This document shows, piece after piece, positions 17,508 to 26,622 of a stretch of 64,000 nt of DNA (within the stretch, counting starts at the first letter, position 1; each line of letters starts with the position of its first letter). The notes below the pieces were generated by a model. That model was not told the origin of the DNA, made no database searches, and worked only from the letters and a program-made list of their open reading frames with translations. The stretch spans positions 124,001 to 188,000 of the forward strand of contig JAFLKN010000015.1 of assembly GCA_019163175.1 (NCBI GenBank), in the 5' to 3' direction. Both the position numbers and the translations under genes were made by a program. The stretch comes from Prolixibacteraceae bacterium (GTDB taxonomy: Bacteria; Bacteroidota; Bacteroidia; Bacteroidales; Prolixibacteraceae).

Positions 17508-19892
17508 TTACTGTCCGCCAACAATCAATTTTTTGCTTGCATGGCTGGTCTTAATCAAATAGATGCCTGGCTTCCAACTGCTGACATCCAAATTTAACTC
17601 GCCTGAAAACTCGTCCTGAAATACTTTTGCTCCCAGTGAATTGTAAATATAGATTGGCTGAATATCTGAACTTCCAGCACGAACAAAAACAAGACCTCGG
17701 GCAGGATTGGGATAAATAGCCAGGTAATTTTCAGAATTTTGCCAGTCAGCAATACTGTTTATAACAGTATTCACTTTGTTGTAGGTTGGTGAAGTCCAGA
17801 CAAAACTGCCTGTTCCGTTGGGGCTACGCGAAAACGTTGATTCAGCAGGTCCTGCTCCAAAAATCAACTCATCAGCAATTTGCTGATCGGGAGTTACAAG
17901 CAGGAGCGCCTCACCACCGGCATCCAACTTATAGCTGGCATGCAATCCGTTCTGATTAATATCACTATCCGCCCACACAATCAGGTAACCCTTCCCTGCA
18001 ATGGTTGTTCCTTTCGGAAATTTCCATTTGGTCAATACATTCGGACTATCAGTGAGATAATAATCTGATAGATTTACTGGTGAAACTGAGTTGTTGTATA
18101 GCTCAATCCAGTCGTCGTATTCTCCATTCGAATCGGTCACAGTCTTTGAGTTTGACGGCATCAATTCGTTGATTACCACGTCACTGGCAACACGGTCAGC
18201 ACTCTTCACCTGGTAGAAATAAACATCGTGTTCGGCTCCTTTCGGTGAATAAGTTCGGGTGGCTGCAGTATTTGAAGATATGGCTTCAATGTAATACCTG
18301 ACAAAAGTTTCTTTCGGGAATGCCGGAATTTCAGCACCATAAATTTCATCACCTGCTCCTCCATCTTTATGCTTTCCATCGTCAAACATTTCAAGTTTTG
18401 TAAATTTTCCGGCCAATTGAGTTCCATAGTACAGGTAAGCCTTTGAAATTCCAGAACTTCCGCTCACCGAGGCAGTAACATTAACAGGCTGCGTATGGTC
18501 AGGAACCGAGAAATTCGCATTTCCAGCCTTAAAAACAACCGAACTGATTGCAGCGCCAACCGCATTTACTTCAGGATGTGAAAGCAAAAAATTTCGCCGA
18601 ACATTTATAAAACTCTTCATTTTCAGAACCTCAGTTGAGAATTCGGAATAATTGTACAGACTATTTGGGTCGGCTTTTACATGGACATCTATCAGGTTCG
18701 AATAAACCGCGATTAAACTGTCGGCATAAGTTTGCACAAAAGCTTCGCTTAAAACAGTGCGTACATGAGCCAAATACCGTTGCCGCAATTCAGGATGATT
18801 AAACAGCACATTTGCCAGCGGGAAGGTAGCATTGGATTCTCGCTCAAAAGGTGTCCAGGTATTTGCTTTGGTTGAACTCATACTCGTGTTTCCATCACAT
18901 TCAATAGGTACAATTCGTCCGGTTGCCACGTCAAAGTACACGTAGTAATCGGTGCCTCCTTTGTTGATATAGCCATCGTCATCAGTAAACAAAATTTCGT
19001 GTGCCAAAAACCACAGGGCTCCATCAATATCCATATATTTTCCAAGTGAATCAATTAAGGTTTCATTCGGAGTTTCATTCAATGCATAACAAGCCTTGAC
19101 CAGATCGTCCCAAGGATTTTTTTTGTATGAATTCTTGAGTATATAATATTTCTGGTACAAGGTCGTGTCCAATGTATTGAGATAGTTCAAGGAAGAAAAA
19201 CCGGCACCAAAATTTCCACCACTAGCCCCCGGCAAAGTTCTTGCAACAGGTTCGGCTCGCCAGCGCGTAGCATCAGCATCGGTAAACCATTCTCTGGCAT
19301 GCGACTTATTCAATTGCTGAACATTGACATAAATTCCCCAATCCTCACCATTGATATTCAGAATCGCAAAATTGGCTTTTACTGCCGGTATGTGCTTGCG
19401 ATTAAAATACTCGTACAGGAATTCCCTCAGCCGGGAGCGGTCTTCGGCAGCATTGTTAAGGTTAATCGTAGTGTATCCTTCAATATTTTGATCTTCGTGA
19501 AGATAGTCGAGCGAGATATTAAACGATTTCTTTTTCCCCACAACAATTCGATACGATGTTTCACCTTTAAACCGGACACCAACATCACTATAGACTGTTT
19601 TTCTATACACCAATTTCGCAACTAAATCGGTTTTAGTCTCAAAATTGTTGGTTAGCAAAGTCCAGTAATCTGGCTGTGAAAAGGTAAGATAAAGTGTGTC
19701 GATAGTATGCGGATTGTAGAAGCCTGTCGATTCACTGTTTCCACGAATCAGGCGTAAACCGTCCTTGCTAAAATGATATTCGGCAGGTAACTTCTGCGAA
19801 AATACCTGAAGTATGGAAAGTAACAACAAACTCACCAGTCCAATGGTAATTTTGCTGATCTGCTGAAACTGTACTTTCACGTCTGATTTCAT
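17508..19892 (-). CDS. Secreted CotH kinase family protein with lamin-tail and T9SS sorting domains
   Basis: In order, the 794-residue protein has a signal peptide ending near VFSQ, a CotH-like atypical kinase domain (about 70-440; GVRFKGETSYR, KKSFNISLDY, NAAEDRSRLREFL, then an IECDGNTS segment near the metal site), a loop domain with TVTASVSG and YYGTQLAGK resembling an Ig-like module, a lamin-tail domain (about 575-690; INELMPSNSKTV, DDWIELYNNS) and a C-terminal sorting domain (IYPNPARGLVFVR, PGIYLIKT). CotH proteins of spore coats phosphorylate proteins; the secreted Bacteroidota forms are uncharacterised. A candidate promoter lies 59 bp upstream. Confidence 0.85.
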   Translation of the reverse strand: MKSDVKVQFQQISKITIGLVSLLLLSILQVFSQKLPAEYHFSKDGLRLIRGNSESTGFYNPHTIDTLYLTFSQPDYWTLLTNNFETKTDLVAKLVYRKTVYSDVGVRFKGETSYRIVVGKKKSFNISLDYLHEDQNIEGYTTINLNNAAEDRSRLREFLYEYFNRKHIPAVKANFAILNINGEDWGIYVNVQQLNKSHAREWFTDADATRWRAEPVARTLPGASGGNFGAGFSSLNYLNTLDTTLYQKYYILKNSYKKNPWDDLVKACYALNETPNETLIDSLGKYMDIDGALWFLAHEILFTDDDGYINKGGTDYYVYFDVATGRIVPIECDGNTSMSSTKANTWTPFERESNATFPLANVLFNHPELRQRYLAHVRTVLSEAFVQTYADSLIAVYSNLIDVHVKADPNSLYNYSEFSTEVLKMKSFINVRRNFLLSHPEVNAVGAAISSVVFKAGNANFSVPDHTQPVNVTASVSGSSGISKAYLYYGTQLAGKFTKLEMFDDGKHKDGGAGDEIYGAEIPAFPKETFVRYYIEAISSNTAATRTYSPKGAEHDVYFYQVKSADRVASDVVINELMPSNSKTVTDSNGEYDDWIELYNNSVSPVNLSDYYLTDSPNVLTKWKFPKGTTIAGKGYLIVWADSDINQNGLHASYKLDAGGEALLLVTPDQQIADELIFGAGPAESTFSRSPNGTGSFVWTSPTYNKVNTVINSIADWQNSENYLAIYPNPARGLVFVRAGSSDIQPIYIYNSLGAKVFQDEFSGELNLDVSSWKPGIYLIKTSHASKKLIVGGQ

Positions 19893-19950
19893 TTCCGAAA
19901 CATCAAGTTGGTGTAATGAATTGGCTTACTGATTCACTCGTTGAATGGAT

Positions 19951-19958
19951 CAAATATA
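19951..19958 (-). promoter_or_regulatory. Candidate -7 element for the CotH gene
   Basis: The minus strand reads TATATTTG, a match to the Bacteroidota TAnnTTTG element, 59 bp before the CotH start codon. The -33 element is not clear. Confidence 0.4.
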
Positions 19959-20093
19959 GTACAAGGCTTTATTAATGACTTAAAATGTTTGTGAGAAAAT
20001 CGTAAACTTTTGATGTGCCCGCTTAAAATCAAAGTTATCAACACCAAACATTTATACCTTTGCGCTCTCAATCAAACCAAATACAAAGCTTCA

Positions 20094-20432
20094 ATGGCTA
20101 TTATTAAACCAATCCCCAGCTCCGAAAATCTGGATTACATCCACGAAATCCACATCGTTTCCGATACGATTTTAAAAAGCTGATCAGCGTTTGTTCTGAA
20201 CCGGAGCCGTTTGTAGTAGTAAACAAATACTTCAGCGAGTCGGTTGATTTTGCCAATCCGGAAGCAAGAAAGATTTGATCTGTCCATCTGCAATCCAACA
20301 TTTCATTCTTCAGCGGAAGAGGCTGCCGGGGCAAAAGAAGTACGAACCATTGAAATGGCGCACGGACAAAAGCAAAGTCGCATCGTGGCCTGGACTTTTT
20401 TCCCGGTAGGAAGCACGCATTTGGCAAAATAA
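20094..20432 (+). pseudogene. rlmF: Decayed rlmF (23S rRNA adenine-1618 N6-methyltransferase)
   Basis: Joining pieces across frames recovers the hallmarks of RlmF in correct order. After an ATG at 20094, the frame open from 20108 reads KSGLHPRNPHRFRYDFKKL and then SESVDFANPEARK before a stop at 20276. The next frame reads DLSICNPTFHSSAEEA and, directly after it, EMAHGQKQSRIVAWTFF, ending at 20432. E. coli RlmF is 308 residues; here about 110 remain. Nearly 130 residues are missing between the second and third blocks (the SAM-binding core) and about 90 between the last two, with at least two frame changes. NPTF replaces the catalytic NPPF. The product cannot work. Confidence 0.85.
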
Positions 20433-20482
20433 ATTCAATCTCAAGATTAATCCGTAATTCAAAATATCCCCACTTTTAGGGA

Positions 20483-20513
20483 TTTCACAACTTTGCGGGA
20501 GCATATACTTTTG
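20483..20513 (+). promoter_or_regulatory. Promoter of the porin gene
   Basis: TTTC (20483-20486) and TACTTTTG (20506-20513) are separated by 19 bp, close to the Bacteroidota consensus TTTG-N19-TAnnTTTG. The porin start codon is 29 bp further on, so the leader would be short. Confidence 0.6.
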
Positions 20514-20541
20514 GCAATACAAAATCTCACTTAAAAAGTAT

Positions 20542-21750
20542 ATGAAACGAATCTTATTTTTCTCAGCATTGGTGCTGGCAACAGTTACTTCAAAGGCTCA
20601 GACTTCAGAACAAATAAATACCCCAGTCCAAAATGGGGCCGATCAGCTTTTATCGTCGGGTAGCAAGCTCACCATCGGAGGCTACGGCGAAGTACATTAC
20701 CATCAACCACTGAGTTCGGAAATACGCCAGAATGGTGAACTTGATGTACACCGTATGGTCATGCTTTTTGGCTATAAATTTAGCGATCGCACTCAATTTG
20801 TTACCGAGCTCGAATTTGAACATGTTTCGGAAGTGTATGTTGAGCAGGCTTTTCTTCAGCACAAAATCAACAAATCCATCAATTTTCGTGGTGGTTTACT
20901 GTTAATTCCGATGGGAATTGTGAACGAATACCACGAACCCACAACTTTTAATGGTGTAGAACGACCATTGATTGACAACAAAATTTCACCAACAACATGG
21001 CGCGAAATTGGCTTCGGACTTTCCGGAACAATTCAGCCGGCGTCCTTAAAATACCAAGTCTATTTGGTTAACGGATTTAATGGCTACGACGGAACCGCCA
21101 AACTGAACGGAAAAGGCGGACTCCGTGGTGGACGCCAGAAAGGAGCCGCATCGTTTATTAGCGCTCCAAACTATACCGGGAAAGTAGAATACTATGGAAT
21201 TAAAGGACTGAATGTAGGTTTGTCGGGCTACTTTGGAGATACACAAAGTAAGTTGTATAACGGAATTGCTAAAGACAACGAGACTGCATTAGCTAAAGCC
21301 GATTCATCGGTAGTTGGAATTTCGATGATGGGAATTGACGCTCGCTACACACTGAAAGGTCTTCAATTACGCGGACAACTTTACTCTGTTTCACTCTCTA
21401 ACACTGATAGATACAATCGTTTTACCGGAAAAAATAAAACTACACCCAACGACTTGGGAAGCTTGATGACCGGATACTATGTTGAAGCAGGATATAATGT
21501 CTTCCGCCATTTCGAGAAAATAAAAACCGAACTGATTCCTTTTGTTAGGCTTGAAGGATACGATACCCATGCCGAAGTACCCTCGAACATTACCCGAAAC
21601 AAAACGTACAAAAATGCTGTTATTACAAGCGGCTTAACACTGAAACTTGCACGTGGAGCAGTCCTGAAAACCGATATGCAATGGGTGAAACCTGAAGGAG
21701 CCGATAGCTATTCCAAAGTATTCAGTGCAGGTTTAGGAGTTATGTTTTAA
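20542..21750 (+). CDS. Outer-membrane porin
   Basis: The 402-residue protein has a cleavable signal (MKRILFFSALVLATVTSKAQ) and a beta-barrel sequence with alternating residues. It includes LTIGGYGEVHYH, FVTELEFEHVSEVYVEQAFL and LLIPMGIVNEYHEP, typical of phosphate-selective-porin-like (OprP/OprO) proteins in Bacteroidota, and a terminal strand ending in phenylalanine (SAGLGVMF), as expected for BAM recognition. It is probably a passive channel for small anions or nutrients. The following FMN-binding protein begins 13 bp after its stop, so they are most likely co-transcribed. Confidence 0.82.
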   Translation: MKRILFFSALVLATVTSKAQTSEQINTPVQNGADQLLSSGSKLTIGGYGEVHYHQPLSSEIRQNGELDVHRMVMLFGYKFSDRTQFVTELEFEHVSEVYVEQAFLQHKINKSINFRGGLLLIPMGIVNEYHEPTTFNGVERPLIDNKISPTTWREIGFGLSGTIQPASLKYQVYLVNGFNGYDGTAKLNGKGGLRGGRQKGAASFISAPNYTGKVEYYGIKGLNVGLSGYFGDTQSKLYNGIAKDNETALAKADSSVVGISMMGIDARYTLKGLQLRGQLYSVSLSNTDRYNRFTGKNKTTPNDLGSLMTGYYVEAGYNVFRHFEKIKTELIPFVRLEGYDTHAEVPSNITRNKTYKNAVITSGLTLKLARGAVLKTDMQWVKPEGADSYSKVFSAGLGVMF

Positions 21751-21763
21751 TCAGAATATCAAG

Positions 21764-22342
21764 ATGCTAAAACTGTTTTTACTTACTTTAATTCTCTGGA
21801 CTACTACAAGTTTCTTTCCACCAAAGGGAATCGATTTCGACAATAAATCACTCCTGAAGGAACTTCAAAAATTGAGTGGTACCGATAAACCCGAGCGAAA
21901 AGAAATTCAGGTGCCTGAAGCTTTGTTGGTGAATTCGATGACCATTCAGGGAAAATTCTATGAGCTTTTGGAAGCCGGAAACAGTAGTGCAAAAAAATAC
22001 ATTTATGTTGGAAGAGTGAACGGCTGTCGTGAAGGCGGCTGTTCCAACTCCTCCGAATCAAGTCTGGTCGAAACTCCGGAATATTTCGACTACCTCATTA
22101 TTTTTGAGCCCAATCTGTTGGTTCAACAGGTGAAGGTTTACAATTACCAGGCCTCACACGGTCAGGAGGTAACCAACAAGGGTTGGCTAAAGCAATTTCA
22201 GGGATACGATGGTAGCCGCATTCTCACCGTTGGCAAAAGTATCGATGCTATTTCAGGAGCCACTATTTCGGTTTTTGGAATCACCAACGATGTACAGGAA
22301 AAAACACGTTTGCTGAAAAAACTAGTTGGTGGAAAGAATTAA
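21764..22342 (+). CDS. FMN-binding domain protein, periplasmic
   Basis: This 192-residue protein has an N-terminal signal segment and a C-terminal FMN-binding domain. It contains SHGQEVTNKGWLKQF and AISGATIS, where Thr167 would receive FMN through a phosphoester bond made by an ApbE flavin transferase. A Cys pair (GCREGGCS) precedes it. Related domains occur in NqrC, RnfG and NosR, where they pass electrons. No ApbE gene is in the window. Coupling to an upstream porin, 13 bp away, is unusual and suggests a redox protein linked to uptake or respiration in the envelope, which is inference. Confidence 0.78.
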   Translation: MLKLFLLTLILWTTTSFFPPKGIDFDNKSLLKELQKLSGTDKPERKEIQVPEALLVNSMTIQGKFYELLEAGNSSAKKYIYVGRVNGCREGGCSNSSESSLVETPEYFDYLIIFEPNLLVQQVKVYNYQASHGQEVTNKGWLKQFQGYDGSRILTVGKSIDAISGATISVFGITNDVQEKTRLLKKLVGGKN

Positions 22343-22467
22343 GCAAAGCAACAACCTCAAAAAATCAGTTCCTCACTTGCGAAAGTTGCTGAAACAAGTT
22401 CAGCATGACTTCAATACCTGAAACTTTTTGCGTATTTTTCTGTTGAATTTCAAATTCGGACTCAGCC

Positions 22468-23607
22468 ATGCGCATTGTAATTGCACCCGACTCATTTAAA
22501 GAATGCCTGACGGCCACTCGGGTAGCAGAATCTATTTCAGAGGGCATCCGTCTAGTTTTTCCTAATGCTGAAATTATTCGGATACCCTTTGCCGACGGAG
22601 GCGAAGGAACCGTTGAAGCACTGGTTACCGCCACCTCTGGCAGAATCGTTCCAACACCTTCGGTTGATGCCCTGAACCGACCCATTCAATCATTTTACGG
22701 AGTTTTGGGCGACGGAAAAACTGCTGTTATTGAAATGGCCGCAACATCCGGACTCGAAAAATTATCGCCTCTGGAACGCAATCCGCTTATCACATCAACT
22801 TTTGGCACAGGACTGCTCATAGAAGCTGCTATGGAAGCCGGATTCCGGAAAATTATCCTGGGTATTGGCGGAAGTGCCACCAACGACGGAGGTGCCGGAA
22901 TGGCTCAGGCATTGGGATTTGGGCTGCTAAATCAAAAAGGAAAATCAATTGGGGCAGGCGGGGGTTCTCTTACCGAAGTCCATTCCATTCACAAAACTCA
23001 TGTTCACCCGTTTCTTCGTGAAACATCAATCACGGTTGCTTGCGATGTCCGCAACACGCTCTTGGGAAATTCAGGAGCAACTCGTGTATTTGGCCCACAG
23101 AAAGGAGCAACTCCTGAAATGATCGAAACACTCGAAATAAACATGACTCACTTTGCCGGAATCCTCTTTCAGGAATTCGGGATAAATTTTGCTGAAATCC
23201 CCGGATCAGGAGCAGCAGGCGGTTTGGGTGCCGGATTAATGGCCTTCTGCAATGCCAAAATCGTATCAGGATTTGAATTGATCAGCCAACTAACTCATTT
23301 AGAAGAACAGATCAACCAGGCAACGCTGGTTTTTACCGGAGAGGGCAAAATCGACTCGCAGACGGCTTTTGGGAAAACGGTAAGCGGAGTAGCAAAACTG
23401 GGCAGAAAGTATGCTGTTCCGGTAATTGCATTGGCCGGAATTGTTGAAGATGACCTTGAGGAATTGTACAATCAAGGCATCACATCGGTATATACGATTG
23501 GTGACCAAACAATGAGCCCCGATGAATCGATAGTCCGCGCTTCGGAATTGCTGACTGATACTACCACACGAATTTTGCGAAACCTGCAAATTCAGGACAG
23601 AAAATAA
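22468..23607 (+). CDS. Glycerate kinase (GarK/GlxK family)
   Basis: The 379-residue enzyme phosphorylates D-glycerate, feeding it into glycolysis. The sequence begins with MRIVIAPDSFKECLTA, a hallmark of the family, followed by FADGGEGTVEAL, GIGGSATNDGGAGMAQALG and the C-terminal TGEGKIDSQTAFGKT. Length matches the family. The 125-bp upstream gap shows no clear regulatory element. The name garK or glxK cannot be assigned without pathway context, and there is no glyoxylate or tartronate gene beside it. Confidence 0.92.
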   Translation: MRIVIAPDSFKECLTATRVAESISEGIRLVFPNAEIIRIPFADGGEGTVEALVTATSGRIVPTPSVDALNRPIQSFYGVLGDGKTAVIEMAATSGLEKLSPLERNPLITSTFGTGLLIEAAMEAGFRKIILGIGGSATNDGGAGMAQALGFGLLNQKGKSIGAGGGSLTEVHSIHKTHVHPFLRETSITVACDVRNTLLGNSGATRVFGPQKGATPEMIETLEINMTHFAGILFQEFGINFAEIPGSGAAGGLGAGLMAFCNAKIVSGFELISQLTHLEEQINQATLVFTGEGKIDSQTAFGKTVSGVAKLGRKYAVPVIALAGIVEDDLEELYNQGITSVYTIGDQTMSPDESIVRASELLTDTTTRILRNLQIQDRK

Positions 23608-23703
23608 TTACACCTGAATTTTAACAATTCTACTCATTGTGGAAGTCGGTTTCGTTACCTACTTTTATCCGATTAACGATATCCATTAAACCTTTTACCC
23701 GAT

Positions 23704-24474
23704 ATGAAACGTTTTCATTTATTAGCTTTTTTCTTTTGCGCCCTCGCGACCGCTAGTTTTGCACAAAAAACCGTGGGACTCGACAACTGGTACAATCACG
23801 AAACCAATTCCAAAACCGGGAAAATTTATCATTACACCTGGGATGATGAGGCAATGAGCGGTTTCTCGCAACTTGGTGATCTATTTAAAAGTCGTGGTGC
23901 CGAACTAAAAACCATTGCCCGACCAAACAGCAAGTCGATGAAGGGAATTGACGTGTATATCATCGTCGATCCGGATACCACCAAAGAAAATCCTACTCCC
24001 AATTATGTGGATGCCAGTGATGTAAAATTCCTAAAAAAATGGGTGAGCAATGGTGGCGTTCTGCTGCTTATGGCAAATGACGGCCCCAATTGCGAATTCA
24101 CGCATTTCAATCAACTGGCTCAAGCATTTGGATTCCGCTTTAATCCTCAGACGCTCAACCCTGTTGTGAATCGCCAGTGGGATCAAGCTGCCGAAATTAA
24201 TTTGCCAAACCATCCTTTGTTTTCGGGTGTGAATAAAGTATACCTGAAAGAAGTTGGTCCAATCACCCTTTCGAAAGATGCGCAGCCGGTTTTAAAGGAT
24301 GGCGATGCTGTTTTTATTGCAGAAACCCAATTTGGGAAAGGCTATGTACTGGCCATTGGCGATCCTTGGCTGTACAACGAATACATCGACCATTGGTTAT
24401 TACCCGAAAGTTTCGAAAACCTGAAAGCTGCCAACAATCTGGTGGATTTGCTGCTGAAAAAAACAGGGAAGTAA
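23704..24474 (+). CDS. Secreted DUF4350-like protein with glutamine-amidotransferase-type fold
   Basis: The 256-residue product has a signal peptide (MKRFHLLAFFFCALATASFA) and a domain with IDVYIIVDPD, VKFLKKWVSNGGVLLLMANDGPNCE and GYVLAIGDPWLYNEYID. This resembles DUF4350 / ThuA-like class I amidotransferase folds that lack a catalytic cysteine at the nucleophile elbow. Such domains are often found with unsaturated rhamnogalacturonyl hydrolases in Bacteroidota, but no such enzyme is adjacent here. The role is unknown. The gene stands alone between glycerate kinase and adenine deaminase, all on the same strand. Confidence 0.6.
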   Translation: MKRFHLLAFFFCALATASFAQKTVGLDNWYNHETNSKTGKIYHYTWDDEAMSGFSQLGDLFKSRGAELKTIARPNSKSMKGIDVYIIVDPDTTKENPTPNYVDASDVKFLKKWVSNGGVLLLMANDGPNCEFTHFNQLAQAFGFRFNPQTLNPVVNRQWDQAAEINLPNHPLFSGVNKVYLKEVGPITLSKDAQPVLKDGDAVFIAETQFGKGYVLAIGDPWLYNEYIDHWLLPESFENLKAANNLVDLLLKKTGK

Positions 24475-24543
24475 TCTGATCTTCAGCTTTGCCAGTAGCT
24501 AGCCGCCGGCAGCTGGCAAGATGAACTAAATAATGCTTATCCT

Positions 24544-25569
24544 ATGACTACGATCGAGAAATTCATCGCTGGTATCCCAAAGGCCGAACTTCATCTGCAC
24601 ATCGAAGGAACTTTCGAGCCGGAACTCATGTTCGAAATTGCCAGACGAAACCACATCAAACTGAACTATTCGTCGGTTGATGAACTGAAAGCAGCATACA
24701 ATTTCAATAACCTTCAGGAGTTTCTGGATATTTATTACAGTGGCGCCAATGTACTCATCGAAGAACAGGATTTCTACGACTTGACTTATTCCTATCTGCT
24801 GAGAATCCATTCGCAAAATGTTCTGCATACCGAAATCTTTTTCGATCCGCAAACCCATACCTCTCGCGGTATTCTGTTCAGCAAAGTCATTTCAGGAATT
24901 CACCGCGCTATGGAAGAGGCTCAGGAAAAATTGGGAATCAGTTCCCAACTTATTCTGAGTTTTCTGCGACACCTCAGTGAAAAAGATGCCTTTAAAACTC
25001 TGGAAGAAGCTCTACCCTATCGTTCCTGGATAACCGCTTTTGGACTCGACTCTTCGGAAAAAGGTAATCCGCCTGCCAAATTTGAACGGGTATTTTCAAA
25101 AGCATGCGAACTTGGATTTTCTGTGGTAGCCCATGCTGGGGAAGAAGGTCCCCCCGAATATGTTTGGGAAGCCTTGAATTTGCTAAAGGTTTCGCGCATC
25201 GACCATGGCAACCGGTCGCTCGAAGATCCTATTCTGGTTGAAGAGTTAGTGAAACTACAACTACCGCTCACAGTTTGTCCGCTTTCGAACCAGAAACTGA
25301 AAGTGGTGAAGGACATGACCAAACATCCGCTGAAGACTATGCTCGAAAAAGGAATGATGGCAACTGTCAATTCGGATGATCCGGCATACTTTGGTGGATA
25401 CATGAACGAAAACTATCTGGCCGTAACCTTGGCATTAAACCTATCAAAACAGCAAATTGCACAATTGGCAAAAAACTCATTTGCTTCAAGCTTCTTAGAC
25501 GAAGCAGAGAAATTAACGATGATCGAAAAAGTAGACAATTACCTTGTTTCTACTTCCGGAATAATCTAG
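24544..25569 (+). CDS. Adenine deaminase (adenosine-deaminase-like family)
   Basis: The 341-residue protein is a metal-dependent deaminase. The zinc ligands are His17 and His19 in AELHLHIEG, the histidine of [18 protein letters not shown], and the aspartate of [12 protein letters not shown]. The segment [11 protein letters not shown] and the sequence [14 protein letters not shown] fit the bacterial and fungal adenine deaminase branch, which turns adenine into hypoxanthine for purine salvage, better than classical adenosine deaminase. I therefore prefer adenine as substrate, though sequence alone does not prove it. No purine gene is nearby. Confidence 0.85.
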   Translation: MTTIEKFIAGIPKAELHLHIEGTFEPELMFEIARRNHIKLNYSSVDELKAAYNFNNLQEFLDIYYSGANVLIEEQDFYDLTYSYLLRIHSQNVLHTEIFFDPQTHTSRGILFSKVISGIHRAMEEAQEKLGISSQLILSFLRHLSEKDAFKTLEEALPYRSWITAFGLDSSEKGNPPAKFERVFSKACELGFSVVAHAGEEGPPEYVWEALNLLKVSRIDHGNRSLEDPILVEELVKLQLPLTVCPLSNQKLKVVKDMTKHPLKTMLEKGMMATVNSDDPAYFGGYMNENYLAVTLALNLSKQQIAQLAKNSFASSFLDEAEKLTMIEKVDNYLVSTSGII

Positions 25570-25664
25570 AAACAAAACCATTAGAAGTTCAAATCATGTT
25601 AAATTGAATTTCTATCTTTATGATCGAAGAAATTCCGTATACTCATTCCAAAATTTCTCGTTTT

Positions 25665-26210
25665 ATGACTAAACTAAACCGCCGCGACTTTATCAGATCA
25701 GCAGGATTGACTTTCGGCAGTGTCTTTTTCTTCCCTTCATGCCTGAAACAAACAAGCGCTTATCGTTTTTTTTCACCTGAAGAGGCTCTGTGCATCATTG
25801 CAGTCAGCGAACAGATTATTCCGAAAGATGAATCTCCCGGTGCCACCGATGCCGGAGTCATTCATTATATCGACAGACAGCTTTCTGGTATTTTCTATTA
25901 CGATCAGGAGACCTACCGAAATGGTATAAAAAACCTTCAGGCGAACAGTATGAAAAAGCACTCCAAACTTTTTGAAGCTTTGCCTTTCGACGAACAAACC
26001 CAATTATTGCTCAAGTTAGAAGCAAACCAGTTAAATGAAACGGAGTGGCCACAAGGAAAACCTTCCGATTTTTTTAATCTGGTGCGCGGGCATACCATGC
26101 AGGGATTTTATGGCTCTCCTATTCACGGCGGAAACAAAAATTTTATGAGTTTCGAAATGCTGAAAATAGATTATCCGCTGGTGATTGGTCAAAACCGATA
26201 TCGCTCGTAA
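25665..26210 (+). CDS. Gluconate 2-dehydrogenase subunit 3 family protein (gamma subunit), Tat-exported
   Basis: The 181-residue product begins with a twin-arginine signal (LNRRDFIRSAGLTFGS, then a Cys after FFPS), followed by the conserved FFSPEEALCIIAVSEQIIPKDESPGATDAGVIHYID segment of the Gluconate_2-dh3 family. In the Burkholderia FAD-glucose dehydrogenase the equivalent small subunit escorts the catalytic subunit through the Tat pathway. I chose the ATG at 25665 because the Tat motif then sits at the N-terminus; the upstream ATG at 25620 adds 15 residues. It is first of a four-gene cluster leading to the GMC subunit and a multihaem cytochrome. Confidence 0.88.
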   Translation: MTKLNRRDFIRSAGLTFGSVFFFPSCLKQTSAYRFFSPEEALCIIAVSEQIIPKDESPGATDAGVIHYIDRQLSGIFYYDQETYRNGIKNLQANSMKKHSKLFEALPFDEQTQLLLKLEANQLNETEWPQGKPSDFFNLVRGHTMQGFYGSPIHGGNKNFMSFEMLKIDYPLVIGQNRYRS

Positions 26211-26288
26211 AGATCAAAGTGATCAGCCTCAACATGCAGATCACAGAAACTCTTAAATTCAATACTTCAATTCCAAAACTAATTCATC

Positions 26289-26576
26289 ATGAAGACAAAG
26301 ACTTTACTAATCCTCACTGCATTTGTAGTTATTGCATTGTTCCTATTTTCATCGTGTGCCGAAGTACAAAATGTTGAAGCTTGTAAAATAGGTCATACCT
26401 ATGGTTTCCTTGGCGGATTATGGCATGGGATTATTGCACCTGCCTCATTTGTCTGTAGCCTGTTCATGGACGATGTTGCCGTTTGGGCAGTCAACAACAA
26501 TGGTGGTTGGTACACTTTCGGATTCCTGATTGGCGTTGGCAGTCTCGGATTCGGAGGCAGCAAAGCCTCCAGATAA
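26289..26576 (+). CDS. Small lipoprotein in the dehydrogenase cluster
   Basis: The 95-residue protein has a lipoprotein signal with lipobox FSSC, then two hydrophobic stretches (FLGGLWHGIIAPASFVCSLF and WYTFGFLIGVGSLGFGG), so it may be held in a membrane by lipid and helices. I do not know its function. Small proteins of this look are scattered in Bacteroidota. Its place between the gamma and GMC subunits, 78 bp after one and 46 bp before the other, suggests co-transcription and perhaps a role in anchoring or assembling the enzyme. Confidence 0.75.
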   Translation: MKTKTLLILTAFVVIALFLFSSCAEVQNVEACKIGHTYGFLGGLWHGIIAPASFVCSLFMDDVAVWAVNNNGGWYTFGFLIGVGSLGFGGSKASR

Positions 26577-26622
26577 TCAATCAACTTTGAACTTTTGACT
26601 TTAAACTTTTGACTTGTCTTAT

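Noticed and set aside
24491-24517. Hairpin between the DUF4350-like and adenine deaminase genes
   Set aside because: Only five outer pairs match well and no T tract follows, so I did not call a terminator.
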